DNA of 64,000 nt from Flavobacterium frigoris PS1 (GCF_000252125.1 NZ_AHKF01000018.1:725462-789461), one strand, 5' to 3'; shown: positions 25,689-35,431, numbered from the stretch's first letter. Translations and numbers: made by a program. The notes: generated by a model from the sequence alone, not told the origin.

Positions 25689-28295
25689 TTATTCTACTAA
25701 TTCGGTTTGATTTCTGAAGACTAGTTCTCCATCGAATGCATCCAAAAGAATGATACTTTCTGTGGCAATATTGCCAGCCAGAATCTCTTTGGATAACTTG
25801 TTGAGTACGTCTCTTTGTATCACTCGTTTTACTGGTCTGGCTCCAAATTGCGGATCAAATCCTTTCTCGGCTAAATAGGCAATCGCGTCTGGAGTGGCGT
25901 CCATGGTGATGCCTTGAAGGGCCAACATTTTGGTCACCGATTTCAGTTGAAGGCTCACAATTTTAGTAATATTCTCGCTGCTTAGCGGAGTAAACATCAC
26001 GATTTCGTCAATACGGTTTATGAATTCCGGACGCACCGTTTGTTTTAATAAACCTAGGACTTCCACTTTTGCAGCCTCGGTAGCGGCTTCCATACTTCCT
26101 TTTAAATTCTCAAATTTTTCTTGTATGATTTGGCTTCCCATATTAGAAGTCATGATGATAATGGTGTTTTTGAAGTCGGCAAGACGTCCTTTATTGTCCG
26201 TTAGTCTTCCTTCATCCAATACCTGCAACAGAATATTAAAAGTGTCTGGATGCGCTTTTTCAATCTCATCCAGTAATATCACGGAATAGGGTTTTCTACG
26301 AACGGCTTCGGTCAATTGACCACCTTCGTCATAACCCACATATCCAGGAGGCGCTCCCACCAATCTGCTTACGCTATGGCGTTCTTGGTATTCACTCATG
26401 TCGATACGGGTCATGGCATTTTCATCGTCAAATAGATATTCAGCCAGGGCTTTTGCTAATTCGGTTTTTCCTACTCCTGTTGTTCCAAGGAAAAGGAAAG
26501 TTCCCACCGGTTTTCTCATGTCCTGCAGTCCGGCACGGCTGCGACGTACCGCATCACTTACGGCTTCGATTGCTTCTTCTTGACCTACTACTCGCTGATG
26601 CAATTCTTCCTCCAGATGTAATAATTTTTCGCGTTCTCCCTGTAACATTTTCATAACAGGAATTCCGGTCCATTTGGCTACTACTTCGGCAATATCTTCT
26701 CTTGTAACTTCCTCTTTTATCAAGGAGCTTCCATCAGATTGATTTTCGACTAACTCTTCATGTAGAATGTTCAAGCGCTCTTGAGCTTCTTTGATTTTTC
26801 CATAACGAATTTCCGCTACTTTACCGTAATCACCTTCGCGTTCTGCACGCTCTGCTTCATACTTGTAATCTTCAATTTCGGTTTTGATGGACTGAATGTT
26901 ATCAACCACATCTTTCTCCGATTTCCATTTGGCATAAATTTTATTTCGATCTTCTTTGAGATTGGCCAAATCCATTCCCAATATTTTGATCTTGCTTTCG
27001 TCTTTTTCTCTTTTTATGGCTTCGATTTCAATTTCCAGTTGCATTACCTTTCTGTCCAAAACATCTAATTCTTCTGGTTTTGAATTGATTTCCATTCGGA
27101 TTTTAGAAGCCGCTTCGTCCATCAAATCGATAGCTTTGTCTGGCAGGAAACGATTAGTAATATACCGTTGTGACAATTCTACCGCAGCTATAATGGCCTC
27201 GTCTTTTATCTGTACTTTATGGTGAGTCTCGTATTTATCCTTGATACCACGTAAAATAGAAATGGCACTTTCGGTATCTGGTTCTTCGATTATAATTTTT
27301 TGGAAACGTCTTTCGAGCGCTTTGTCTTTTTCGAAATATTTTTGATACTCGTCCAAAGTGGTTGCACCAATAGCTCTCAATTCTCCACGAGCCAAAGCTG
27401 GTTTCAGAATATTCGCGGCATCCATAGCACCTTCGCCACCACCGGCACCAACTAAAGTGTGGATTTCGTCAATGAATAACACAATATCTCCTTCGGCAGC
27501 AGTCACTTCTTTTACTACGGCTTTTAGACGCTCTTCAAATTCTCCTTTGAACTTTGCTCCAGCAATAAGTGCTCCCATATCAAGTGAAAAAACGATTTTG
27601 TTTTTCAAATTATCGGGTACATCGCCATCTACAATTCTATGTGCTAAACCTTCTGCAATGGCAGTTTTTCCCACTCCGGGTTCTCCCACAAGCATTGGGT
27701 TGTTTTTTGTTCTACGGGTCAATATTTGCAGTACACGTCTAATTTCCTCGTCTCGACCAATTACAGGATCTAATTTTCCGTTTTTGGCCAATTCGTTTAG
27801 GTTTTTGGCATATTTATTTAATGAATTGTATGTTTCTTCAGCTGAGGCAGAGGTTACTCTTTCTCCTTTTCGCAATTCGTCAATAGCCGCTTTCAATCCT
27901 TTCTCAGTAACACCTTGGTCTTTTAATATTTGTGCTACCTTGCTTTTGGACCCAAAAATAGCTAAGATTAAATGTTCAATGGAAACGAATTCATCATTCA
28001 TTTTCTTTGCAATAATCTCTGCTTCATTCAAGGCCGAGTTTGCTGTTCTAGAAAGCATGATCTCGCCACCCGAAACTTTAGGAAAACTTTGAATAGTACT
28101 ATCCAAAATTTGAAGAAACAAGGGCACGTTTACATTGAGTTTTTTTAAAATGAAAGGCGCTACATTTTCGTCTACATCAAAAATAGCTTTAAAAATGTGT
28201 TCGTTTTCAATTTGTTGTTGGCCAAAACCTTGAGCCAATTGTTGGGAAAGCTGTATGGCTTCCTGTGATTTTATAGTAAATTTATTTATATTCAT
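25689..28295 (-). CDS. clpB: ATP-dependent disaggregase ClpB
   Basis: 868 residues, the normal length for ClpB. Order: N-domain (residues 1-145) and nucleotide domain 1 with Walker A GEPGVGKTAIAEG and Walker B VLFIDEIHT. Next is the long coiled-coil middle domain (about 400-530), which distinguishes ClpB from ClpA/ClpC. Nucleotide domain 2 has GTTGVGKTELAKA, VILLDEIEKAHPD and NRIDEIVMF, and is followed by the D2-small domain. It works with DnaK to rescue aggregated protein in the cytoplasm. A monocistronic unit with a terminator just downstream. No CIRCE or other heat-shock operator was recognised upstream. Confidence 0.98.
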   Translation of the reverse strand: MNINKFTIKSQEAIQLSQQLAQGFGQQQIENEHIFKAIFDVDENVAPFILKKLNVNVPLFLQILDSTIQSFPKVSGGEIMLSRTANSALNEAEIIAKKMNDEFVSIEHLILAIFGSKSKVAQILKDQGVTEKGLKAAIDELRKGERVTSASAEETYNSLNKYAKNLNELAKNGKLDPVIGRDEEIRRVLQILTRRTKNNPMLVGEPGVGKTAIAEGLAHRIVDGDVPDNLKNKIVFSLDMGALIAGAKFKGEFEERLKAVVKEVTAAEGDIVLFIDEIHTLVGAGGGEGAMDAANILKPALARGELRAIGATTLDEYQKYFEKDKALERRFQKIIIEEPDTESAISILRGIKDKYETHHKVQIKDEAIIAAVELSQRYITNRFLPDKAIDLMDEAASKIRMEINSKPEELDVLDRKVMQLEIEIEAIKREKDESKIKILGMDLANLKEDRNKIYAKWKSEKDVVDNIQSIKTEIEDYKYEAERAEREGDYGKVAEIRYGKIKEAQERLNILHEELVENQSDGSSLIKEEVTREDIAEVVAKWTGIPVMKMLQGEREKLLHLEEELHQRVVGQEEAIEAVSDAVRRSRAGLQDMRKPVGTFLFLGTTGVGKTELAKALAEYLFDDENAMTRIDMSEYQERHSVSRLVGAPPGYVGYDEGGQLTEAVRRKPYSVILLDEIEKAHPDTFNILLQVLDEGRLTDNKGRLADFKNTIIIMTSNMGSQIIQEKFENLKGSMEAATEAAKVEVLGLLKQTVRPEFINRIDEIVMFTPLSSENITKIVSLQLKSVTKMLALQGITMDATPDAIAYLAEKGFDPQFGARPVKRVIQRDVLNKLSKEILAGNIATESIILLDAFDGELVFRNQTELVE

Positions 28296-28440
28296 GATCT
28301 TTTAGTTTATGAAGTTATTTAGGTAACTTTGCTACTTGGTAATCAAGTTGTATTCCAATACAATAGTACGGACAAAATGGCGTATAAAACATGATTATTA
28401 TCATATAAACTAGTCAAATTGACTTAATTAACGACAAAAA

Positions 28441-28830
28441 ATGAGTTTTTTTAAAAATATTTTTAGTGGTTCAGAGAACCAAAATGATTCTAGCCCTAAA
28501 ATGGACTGGAATAACTTAACTGATTTGGGACAGTTGAATGAAATCATTACACTTTCAAACGATACTCCAATTGCTATTTTTAAGCACAGTACTCGTTGCA
28601 GTATCAGCAGAATGGCATTGAAACAATTTGAAAATGAATTTGACTTCTCAGATAAAGTTACACCTTATTTTTTAGATTTAATAGCATATCGCGAAGTTTC
28701 TAATGAAATAGCGAATCGTTTTGGAGTGCAACATCAATCGCCTCAATTAATCTTAATTAAGGATGGAAAAGCAATTTACAATGCCTCCCACAGTGATATA
28801 GATGCTGGGGTTTTGAAGACTAAAGTATAG
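28441..28830 (+). CDS. ytxJ: YtxJ-like monothiol protein (bacillithiol-system redox protein)
   Basis: 129 residues with a thioredoxin-like fold typical of YtxJ: LNEIITLSNDTPIAIFKHST, then the single-cysteine site TRCSIS (Cys53), and the cis-Pro region QHQSPQLILIKDGKAIYNAS. The family is linked to bacillithiol-dependent redox repair in Firmicutes and Bacteroidota. A single cysteine suggests monothiol bacilliredoxin-type chemistry; this is inference. It is divergent from clpB, with 145 nt between them, and 26 nt upstream of a lipoprotein gene on the same strand. Confidence 0.88.
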   Translation: MSFFKNIFSGSENQNDSSPKMDWNNLTDLGQLNEIITLSNDTPIAIFKHSTRCSISRMALKQFENEFDFSDKVTPYFLDLIAYREVSNEIANRFGVQHQSPQLILIKDGKAIYNASHSDIDAGVLKTKV

Positions 28831-28856
28831 TTTTGAAGGTAATTAATTAAAATAAA

Positions 28857-29525
28857 ATGGGGATAAACAAATGCTTAATAGTTGGAATTGTATGCGTTCA
28901 GTTATTAGTTTCTTGTCAAGTGGTTCGTATTACTGAAAATTCAAATTATAAAGAGTCTAGTTTTACTTTTGGTTTAAATAAAACTGCTGTACTTGTTGGT
29001 GATAACAATGTAGTAATTAGTGAATTTACCAAAACGTTTAATAAAAAATATAAGCAAAAGCATGACTTTGTAATGCAATATGACAGTTTATGCGCTAGTG
29101 CATTTAAACAAGATAATATTTTTAGAGAAGTATTACTTGATGAGTCTATCAAATTAATATCAAGTGATGCTTTGATATCTACTGAAGAACAACAAAAAAG
29201 GGTAGATTCATTATTTACAAATTCATCTGCTGACTATTTGATTAGGATAACCAATTATGAAATTGCAAATAGTATGCAAGGTAATATTGGTATGCCAATG
29301 GCTGGAGGCGGAGGTATGATAGGGAGTACACAAAGTGAAAGTTGTATTGTAAAATCTCATTTTCAGATTTATGACGTAAAATCACGTAAAAAGGTATTGG
29401 ATTTTGAATCAAAAGGGAGCGCAGGTGTTATGTTATTTGCATTTGAAAAAGCCCTTGTAGGTGCTATGAACAATTCAATAAAAAATTCAGCTATTTATTT
29501 AAAATCTGGAAAAGTAAAATTTTAA
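28857..29525 (+). CDS. Lipoprotein, unknown function
   Basis: 222 residues. The signal sequence ends in the lipobox LLVSC (Cys about 20), predicting lipidation. The mature part has a glycine/methionine-rich stretch MPMAGGGGMIGSTQSES (about 147-163) and a closing FEKALVGAMNNSIKNSAIY helix. I do not recognise a named family. It starts 26 nt after ytxJ and is followed by a strong terminator, so the two form a small operon. Confidence 0.7.
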   Translation: MGINKCLIVGIVCVQLLVSCQVVRITENSNYKESSFTFGLNKTAVLVGDNNVVISEFTKTFNKKYKQKHDFVMQYDSLCASAFKQDNIFREVLLDESIKLISSDALISTEEQQKRVDSLFTNSSADYLIRITNYEIANSMQGNIGMPMAGGGGMIGSTQSESCIVKSHFQIYDVKSRKKVLDFESKGSAGVMLFAFEKALVGAMNNSIKNSAIYLKSGKVKF

Positions 29526-29595
29526 ATAATTTAGCAGTATTTAGTCAACTAAATGTATGACTACTGTTTTATTTCTGAAGTTTTTAAATAGCAAG

Positions 29596-29657
29596 TAAAA
29601 AAAGCCAGGAATTCATAAATTAGATTGTTTTAATTTGTGAATTCCTGGCTTTTTTTG
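29596..29657. terminator. Strong bidirectional terminator
   Basis: AAAAAAAGCCAGGAATTCA, 22-nt loop, TGAATTCCTGGCTTTTTTTG: a perfect 12-bp stem flanked by A- and T-runs on both sides. It serves the plus-strand lipoprotein operon and the minus-strand membrane-protein pair that converges on it. Confidence 0.92.
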
Positions 29658-29662
29658 TTTTT

Positions 29663-30823
29663 CTAAAATTCTCCACTTGAACCGCCACCACTAAAACCAC
29701 CACCACCAAATTCCATATCAGATTCTAGTACAGTTTCAGGTTTTAGCCCAAGCTGAGAAGCGATTAATGCTTCGGAATTCATAAAAGCATTGGCTTTGGT
29801 AAAGCGATCTAGCCGGAACGTAATTCCCGTTGCCTTATTTTTTAATTTCTTCATAGCAAAATAAGTACAAGCAAACAACAGTAATCCTGCAATAGTCAAG
29901 AAGGTTTCAATGGGTAAAATAGCATAGTAAAAACGAATACTATAAATAGAGAACGTCATTGCCGATGCTCCAATCCAAAGCATAATACGGTCTTTCTTTA
30001 ATAAAGAATAAACCAAATAAGCTGCAGGAACTATAAATGTGAAAGCGTAAAAGAAATAGGCAAACGAAATGTCGCTGTTTGGATCAATCTCCGCACCTAA
30101 TAATGCAACTGATAGCTCTCGCACTACAAGATAATTTCCTGATAGGTAAAACAGAATAAGACTAAAACTATTTGCTAACAAAACTCCTTTATGATAAAAT
30201 GTTGGTTTTAAATTTTTAAGAATCGGTTTACTAGAATAATAGATTCCTGCCGAAAACAACATCAATACAAATGGTAAAATGGTTTTCCCAGTAGCACCTA
30301 GTTCAAAAAGAGTATAAACCAAGCTAGAGGTTGTAGCAAAAAAAAACAGCAATGCCATAGATAAATGCATATATCGGAGATAACTTAGTAATGAAGTTAT
30401 CATTAGTATTAGAGAAATGATTAATCCATTTCCATCTGTTGAAATTCCTATGGCCAAGGCCAAAGTTAGTTGCGCTCCTACTATAAAAGCATCATCTAAT
30501 CCATATCCATAAAATTTTTGCTTACTCAAGAATTCTGCTGCTACAAAACCAACAAGGGCATAAAGGAAAATTAGAATTTTAAAGTTTTCAGCAATTAAGT
30601 CTACAATGATTAAAGTAAAGAAACTGCAAATCGAGGAATATAAAAAGATACCTAATAAGAAAAAGGCCCCTCTTATTAGTAGATTGTTATGCCTTTTAGG
30701 AATTATGAGTTCTTTTGAAATTTCGTCATACTGCTTTTTATTCATAAAACCAGCTTTTTCTAAAGATTGGGCTTGGTCAAGTAGCGTCACATTTTCAAGT
30801 TCTTCTTTATTGTATACTATCAT
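29663..30823 (-). CDS. Polytopic membrane protein with glycine-rich tail, unknown function
   Basis: 386 residues: a soluble N-terminal part of about 45 residues (SLEKAGFMNKKQYDEISKEL), then about ten hydrophobic helices, then a soluble C-terminal tail of about 45 residues ending GGGGFSGGGSSGEF. It looks like a companion of the DUF2157-like protein encoded just upstream, since both have a short helical cytoplasmic N-terminus followed by membrane helices. The start overlaps the upstream gene by 17 nt, so they are translationally coupled. Function unknown. The glycine-serine tail is unusual for an inner-membrane protein. Confidence 0.75.
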   Translation of the reverse strand: MIVYNKEELENVTLLDQAQSLEKAGFMNKKQYDEISKELIIPKRHNNLLIRGAFFLLGIFLYSSICSFFTLIIVDLIAENFKILIFLYALVGFVAAEFLSKQKFYGYGLDDAFIVGAQLTLALAIGISTDGNGLIISLILMITSLLSYLRYMHLSMALLFFFATTSSLVYTLFELGATGKTILPFVLMLFSAGIYYSSKPILKNLKPTFYHKGVLLANSFSLILFYLSGNYLVVRELSVALLGAEIDPNSDISFAYFFYAFTFIVPAAYLVYSLLKKDRIMLWIGASAMTFSIYSIRFYYAILPIETFLTIAGLLLFACTYFAMKKLKNKATGITFRLDRFTKANAFMNSEALIASQLGLKPETVLESDMEFGGGGFSGGGSSGEF

Positions 30824-31805
30824 CAGCGTTGTTTTTATTGAATTTCTTAATAAGACGAATAAATAGAATTATAGAACCGATAAAGTAAAAAGGCACTAAA
30901 AAAGAGAATGGTATCATTAAATCTTCAATGTTAATTAAGTCAATAATTTTAAATAAAAGGAAGTTTAAACCAAAATAGGTATAAAGAATAGTGAACACAA
31001 ATAAGGATACTGATTTAAGGCTATAGCTTACTGTATAAAAGTAATAGCAACATACCGCTAATAGGATAATAAATACTCCCCAATAAGGTTCAAACAAATT
31101 ATTGATACAAGAAATACTGATTAAATGTAAAGCAAAAGTCGAGAAGACTAAGTTGAAATGTTTTTTTAAGTCAATTTTAGTGCTATAAATGGACCAAATA
31201 ATTAATACAAGACCCAAAGCAATGGCGGAGTAACTTAAGGAATCTGTTTGCTGAAAATCATTATTTAGCAAGGCTTGCGGACTTACCGATAATCCGATAT
31301 AGGCTGCGAGCCCAGTTATTGCAATGGATAAAACAGTTTTATTATCAAAATAGTAGGCGCAAAACAATGCAATTGCAGTAGGAATCAAAGTGGCTAAGCC
31401 GTAATGGGTACCAAATGTACCGTATTGAAATTGGAGGTACCCTATGAAAGTGCAACTTAAAAGTATGGCTGCAAGAATGAGATAGTCAAATAAGGGGTTC
31501 TCAAAATAAGTTTGTTGTTTGTGAAATCCTACAGCATTTTTAAAACTAAAATAATAACAGATTACAGTTACTATTAATAATAAACTAAGAATGGCAATAT
31601 GGCCAATGCTATCAACATTTTCATAAATTAAGATACCAATTCCTGAAGTAAACAATAAAACGGAGAGATATAGGAATAATTTGAGCTCAGTATTTACTGA
31701 AAAGATATTTAATCTGCGATAAGCGGCAATCTGATCCATTTGCTCTTTGTCGATTAATTGTTTCTCAAAAAGTCTATTAGTAGCATTTTCTTCAAATTTC
31801 CCCAT
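30807..31805 (-). CDS. DUF2157-like polytopic membrane protein
   Basis: 332 residues. The N-terminal amphipathic stretch (LFEKQLIDKEQMDQIAAYRR) followed by helices with TSGIGILIYENVD resembles the DUF2157 family of unknown function; about ten membrane helices in total. It overlaps the downstream membrane-protein gene by 17 nt. The pair ends at the bidirectional terminator at 29596-29657. No enzymatic motif is visible. Confidence 0.7.
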   Translation of the reverse strand: MGKFEENATNRLFEKQLIDKEQMDQIAAYRRLNIFSVNTELKLFLYLSVLLFTSGIGILIYENVDSIGHIAILSLLLIVTVICYYFSFKNAVGFHKQQTYFENPLFDYLILAAILLSCTFIGYLQFQYGTFGTHYGLATLIPTAIALFCAYYFDNKTVLSIAITGLAAYIGLSVSPQALLNNDFQQTDSLSYSAIALGLVLIIWSIYSTKIDLKKHFNLVFSTFALHLISISCINNLFEPYWGVFIILLAVCCYYFYTVSYSLKSVSLFVFTILYTYFGLNFLLFKIIDLINIEDLMIPFSFLVPFYFIGSIILFIRLIKKFNKNNADDSIQ

Positions 31806-31956
31806 AGCGTTGTGTTTTCGTTACTCCTATCAAATATACATTTATTCCTAGATTGTAAAACAAGTAGCGTTCTATTCGTTTTGTGACTTTAAATTAGGAT
31901 CAAAAAAAACACACTGTGATTGACAGTGCGTTAGATAATTATTGTAAGATTGTAGT

Positions 31957-33237
31957 TTAGTAAGCAAGCTTCATTTTTTCCTTTATCTCAGCTAAGCATA
32001 AGTTGTTTATACTTCCTTCATGTGTATGTTTCGTTTCTTTTGGAGATTCAAATGTTCCATTTTCCAATTGCTCAGCAACGGCTTTATAAGCGTCTCTAAA
32101 AGGCATCCCCGCGACCACCATTTCGTTTAATGTATCAACAGTAAACAAGTAGTTGTATTTTGGATCGTTTAAAATATTATCTCTTACTTTGATGTCTTTG
32201 ATAGAAAAAATAGAGATATCTAAACAAGCTTTTAGGTTTTGAATGGCAGGAAATAATCCTTCTTTCAATAGCTGTAAGTCCCTGTGATAACCAGATGGAA
32301 GGTTATTGGTAATTAAAGTGATTTCGTATGGCAACGCTTGAATCTTGTTGCATTTACCACGAATCAACTCAAAAACATCTGGGTTTTTCTTGTGTGGCAT
32401 GATGCTGGATCCCGTTGTAAGATGTGCAGGCAGCGTAATGAAATCGAAGTTCTGACTCATGTATAAGCACACATCCATAGAGAATTTAGCTAAAGTAGCG
32501 GCAACACTACTCATAGCAAAAGCTAATGTTTTCTCCGATTTTCCGCGGCTCATTTGTGCTGCTACCGAATTGAATTTTAAGGTTTTGAAACCCAATTCTT
32601 TTGTGGTGAAAGTTCTGTCAATTGGGAACGAACTTCCGTAACCAGCAGCTGAACCTAACGGATTTTGATCTACAACTTTCAAGGCGGCATTCAACATAGT
32701 GATATCGTCAATTAAAGTTTCGGCATAAGCTGAAAACCACATTCCGAAAGAAGAAGGCATTGCAATTTGTAGGTGTGTATAACCCGGCAATAATACATTT
32801 TGATGTTTTTCTGCCGATTCCATCAACAAATCAAAAAGAGCTTTTACTTGCTCTTTAAGCTCTTTAACTACGTCTTTTAAATACAGATTGACGTCAACTA
32901 AAACTTGGTCGTTACGAGAACGTGCTGTGTGAATCTTTTTACCGGCATCACCTAGTTTTAAGGTTAACATATATTCGATTTTCGAATGTACATCTTCAAA
33001 AGTATCTTCGATTACAAAGTTTCCTTTTTCGACATCAGCAATGATTTCGTTTAAAGCGGATACTAAAAAATCAGTTTCAGTGGTAGTTAATAAGCCTATA
33101 TTTCCTAACATTTTAGCATGAGCAATTGAACCCAAGGCATCATATTTAGCAAGAACTAAATCTAGATCTCTATCGTTTCCAACAGTAAATTGTTCAATTT
33201 GTTTATCTGTTGGTATTCCTTTTTCCCAAAGTTTCAT
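31957..33237 (-). CDS. argH: Argininosuccinate lyase
   Basis: 426 residues, slightly shorter than the about 460 of enteric ArgH. Fumarase/aspartase-superfamily motifs are present: DVHSKIEYML, THTARSRNDQ-type (KIHTARSRNDQ), LPGYTHLQIAMPSS and the signature GSSIMPHKKNPD. It cleaves argininosuccinate to arginine and fumarate, the final step of the pathway. Last gene of the minus-strand arginine/proline operon, separated from argE by 272 nt that contain Flavo-1-like copy B. Confidence 0.97.
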   Translation of the reverse strand: MKLWEKGIPTDKQIEQFTVGNDRDLDLVLAKYDALGSIAHAKMLGNIGLLTTTETDFLVSALNEIIADVEKGNFVIEDTFEDVHSKIEYMLTLKLGDAGKKIHTARSRNDQVLVDVNLYLKDVVKELKEQVKALFDLLMESAEKHQNVLLPGYTHLQIAMPSSFGMWFSAYAETLIDDITMLNAALKVVDQNPLGSAAGYGSSFPIDRTFTTKELGFKTLKFNSVAAQMSRGKSEKTLAFAMSSVAATLAKFSMDVCLYMSQNFDFITLPAHLTTGSSIMPHKKNPDVFELIRGKCNKIQALPYEITLITNNLPSGYHRDLQLLKEGLFPAIQNLKACLDISIFSIKDIKVRDNILNDPKYNYLFTVDTLNEMVVAGMPFRDAYKAVAEQLENGTFESPKETKHTHEGSINNLCLAEIKEKMKLAY

Positions 33238-33370
33238 AATTTTTTGTTTCAGGTTTAAAGTTTCAAGTTTTTGATTGAAGCTTAAATAGTATTCTTTTGT
33301 TTTGCTGAGATACTCAGAGTGTACTTAGAGTTTGTCTTTTCGTGTAGACTATTGTATCGCTATACTTGAT

Positions 33371-33503
33371 TCTAGCCCTGATAACAGCTGCATGTCCCGA
33401 TTTAGAGAAACAAGGCTTTTTTCAAGCCGTAGTTTTTATTTGTCGGGAATATAGCGGATAGCAGGGCACGAGCAAGGCGAACTGACGAAGTAAAAAGCTC
33501 CTA
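33371..33503 (+). ncRNA. Flavo-1-like structured intergenic element, copy B
   Basis: TCTAGCCCTGATAACAGC opens the element. An inner hairpin AAGGCTT-TTTTC-AAGCC sits inside a CCCGA/TCGGG stem. The closing arm is GCGGATAGCAGGGC, which pairs GCCCTG with CAGGGC. A final hairpin GAGC...GCTC ends in GCTCCTAA. The outer blocks match copy A (25512-25618). The plus-strand orientation is antisense to the arg operon in which it lies (argE-argH gap). Confidence 0.6.
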
Positions 33504-33509
33504 ATTGTT

Positions 33510-34580
33510 TTATTGCTTTAAAAAATCCCCAAGTATTTTGATATACAGCTGGATTCCTTCCTCAATTTCGTTCAAATATATGAATTCGTCAGCAGAGTGT
33601 GAACGCAAAGTGTCGCCTGGTCCCATTTTAAGCGATTTGCAGCTCAAAACGGACTGGTCAGAAAGGGTAGGGGAACCATAGGTAGTTCTTCCTAAAGCAA
33701 TCCCTGCCCGCACTAAACCATGTGTTGCCGGAATTGAAGAGGCGCTTAAATTCATGGAACGTGGCGTAACTTCAGCTTCAATATTTTCTTGAACGGTTTG
33801 TAAAATTTCCTGATTAGTATAACAATCGTTCACACGAATGTCAACTACCAAATCACATTCTGAGGGTACAACATTGTGTTGTTTTCCTGCGTTTATCTGA
33901 GTTACGGTCATTTTTACTGGACCTAATTGTTCTGATATTTTCTCGTAACGATAGTTTTTAAACCATTCCATTACAGGAATTGTTTTGTAAATGGCATTGT
34001 CATCATTTTGATGTGCAGCATGACTTGGCGTGCCTTTTACTTTGACATCAAGTACTAAAAGTCCTTTTTCGGCTATTGCCAACTGCATCAAGGTAGGTTC
34101 TCCAACGATGGCACATTCTAATTCTGGTAAGCTTTTTAACACGCTGTTCAAGCCTTTTTTTCCGCTGCTTTCTTCTTCTGCCGAAGCAACAACTACAATG
34201 TTATAAGGCAAGTTTTCTGAAGCATAGAAATGCACAAAAGTAGCCAAAAGCGAAACGAGACAACCACCAGCATCATTACTCCCTAAACCGTATAACTTAC
34301 CGTCTTGGACAATTGCTTTAAAAGGATTATTTGTATATGCCTGATTTGGCCTTACCGTGTCATGATGCGAATTAAGTAAAAGGGTAGGTTTGTCTTTGTC
34401 AAAATATTTGTTATAAGCCCAGACATTGTTGTTTTCTCTCTCGAAAGGAATCTCGTTTGCTACAAACCATTTTTCGATTAAAGCGGCCGTTTGATCTTCT
34501 TCACCAGAAAAAGACGGGGTTTCAATCAAATTTTTTAATAATGCGATGGCTTCCTGCTTAAGTGTTTCTGTGTTTTTCAT
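33510..34580 (-). CDS. argE: M20 family N-acyl-ornithine/citrulline deacylase
   Basis: 356 residues of the M20 dinuclear metallopeptidase family: LLLNSHHDTV (metal histidine), GSNDAGGC (metal Asp), ASAEEESSG (catalytic Glu), an inserted dimerisation domain at about residues 165-275 and a C-terminal GPGDTLRSHSADEF metal His. In the transcarbamylase route of Bacteroidota this enzyme deacylates N-acylcitrulline to citrulline. Its place directly after argF' and argB supports that. Whether the acyl group is acetyl or succinyl depends on the ArgF' partner, which looks succinyl-type. Confidence 0.9.
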   Translation of the reverse strand: MKNTETLKQEAIALLKNLIETPSFSGEEDQTAALIEKWFVANEIPFERENNNVWAYNKYFDKDKPTLLLNSHHDTVRPNQAYTNNPFKAIVQDGKLYGLGSNDAGGCLVSLLATFVHFYASENLPYNIVVVASAEEESSGKKGLNSVLKSLPELECAIVGEPTLMQLAIAEKGLLVLDVKVKGTPSHAAHQNDDNAIYKTIPVMEWFKNYRYEKISEQLGPVKMTVTQINAGKQHNVVPSECDLVVDIRVNDCYTNQEILQTVQENIEAEVTPRSMNLSASSIPATHGLVRAGIALGRTTYGSPTLSDQSVLSCKSLKMGPGDTLRSHSADEFIYLNEIEEGIQLYIKILGDFLKQ

Positions 34581-34645
34581 ATTTTTTTCTACTAAGGCCC
34601 AGAGGCACTAAGTTTTGTTATTTTTTGAAAATTTGTATTTAACTT

Positions 34646-35431
34646 TTAGAGTTCGATATTTGTGTAAATTGCTGTCTTGTCTTGCAACATTCTATGATGG
34701 CCTATTTTTATTTTTTGAACTCCTTTTGACAAGCTATTGAAGCAGTTATCCAGTTTAGGAATCATACCAGAATGGATGGCTTTCTCAGCCTTTAATTTGG
34801 TGTATAATTCTTGATTCATTTTTTCAATCACAGAAGAATCATCCTCAGCATCAAATAAAACCCCTGGTTTCTCGAAGCAATAGTTTAAGGTTACTTCAAA
34901 TACTTCAGATAAAGCAATTGCCAATTCGCTAGCAATCGTATCGGCATTTGTATTTAACAATTGTCCTTGTTTATCGTGTGTGATGGCGCAAAATACAGGA
35001 ACAATTCCATTTGAAATTAAAGTTTCGAGTAACGCGGTATTCACTTTTTGCACATCACCGACAAAACCATAATCTATAGTGGGATGGTTTCTTGTTTCAG
35101 ATTGGATTAAATTTCCATCAGCGCCTGAAAACCCCATTGCATTAGTGTCATTGGCTTGTAATTGAGCTACAATATCCTTATTGATTTGTCCTGCGTAAAT
35201 CATCACAACAACTTCAAGCATAGCAACGTCAGTAATGCGACGTCCATCAATCATTTGCGGAACAAGACCAATGCTTTTTGCCATTTTTGTAGCGGATTTT
35301 CCTCCACCATGAACCAATACTTTATAACCTTCTATTCTTGAAAAATCAGATAAGAACTGCTTTAATTCCGAAGCATCATCAATGATATTTCCTCCAATTT
35401 TAACTATTGTAACAGCTGCTTTATTCTCCAT
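34646..35431 (-). CDS. argB: N-acylglutamate kinase
   Basis: 261 residues of the amino-acid kinase family: VKIGGNIIDD (about 11-20), VHGGGKSATKMA (39-50), LNTNADTIASELA with nucleotide contacts, and the C-terminal IHSGMIPKLDNCFNSL block of acetylglutamate kinases. It phosphorylates N-acetyl- or N-succinyl-glutamate. It overlaps argF' by 11 nt, so it is coupled to the transcarbamylase gene. The N-terminal regulatory helix of arginine-inhibited forms is absent, suggesting it is not feedback-inhibited that way. Confidence 0.95.
   Translation of the reverse strand: MENKAAVTIVKIGGNIIDDASELKQFLSDFSRIEGYKVLVHGGGKSATKMAKSIGLVPQMIDGRRITDVAMLEVVVMIYAGQINKDIVAQLQANDTNAMGFSGADGNLIQSETRNHPTIDYGFVGDVQKVNTALLETLISNGIVPVFCAITHDKQGQLLNTNADTIASELAIALSEVFEVTLNYCFEKPGVLFDAEDDSSVIEKMNQELYTKLKAEKAIHSGMIPKLDNCFNSLSKGVQKIKIGHHRMLQDKTAIYTNIEL

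Noticed and set aside
25462..25710. 82-codon plus-strand frame
   Set aside because: It overlaps the Flavo-1-like element, the clpB terminator and the end of clpB; the RNA-structure reading explains the sequence better.
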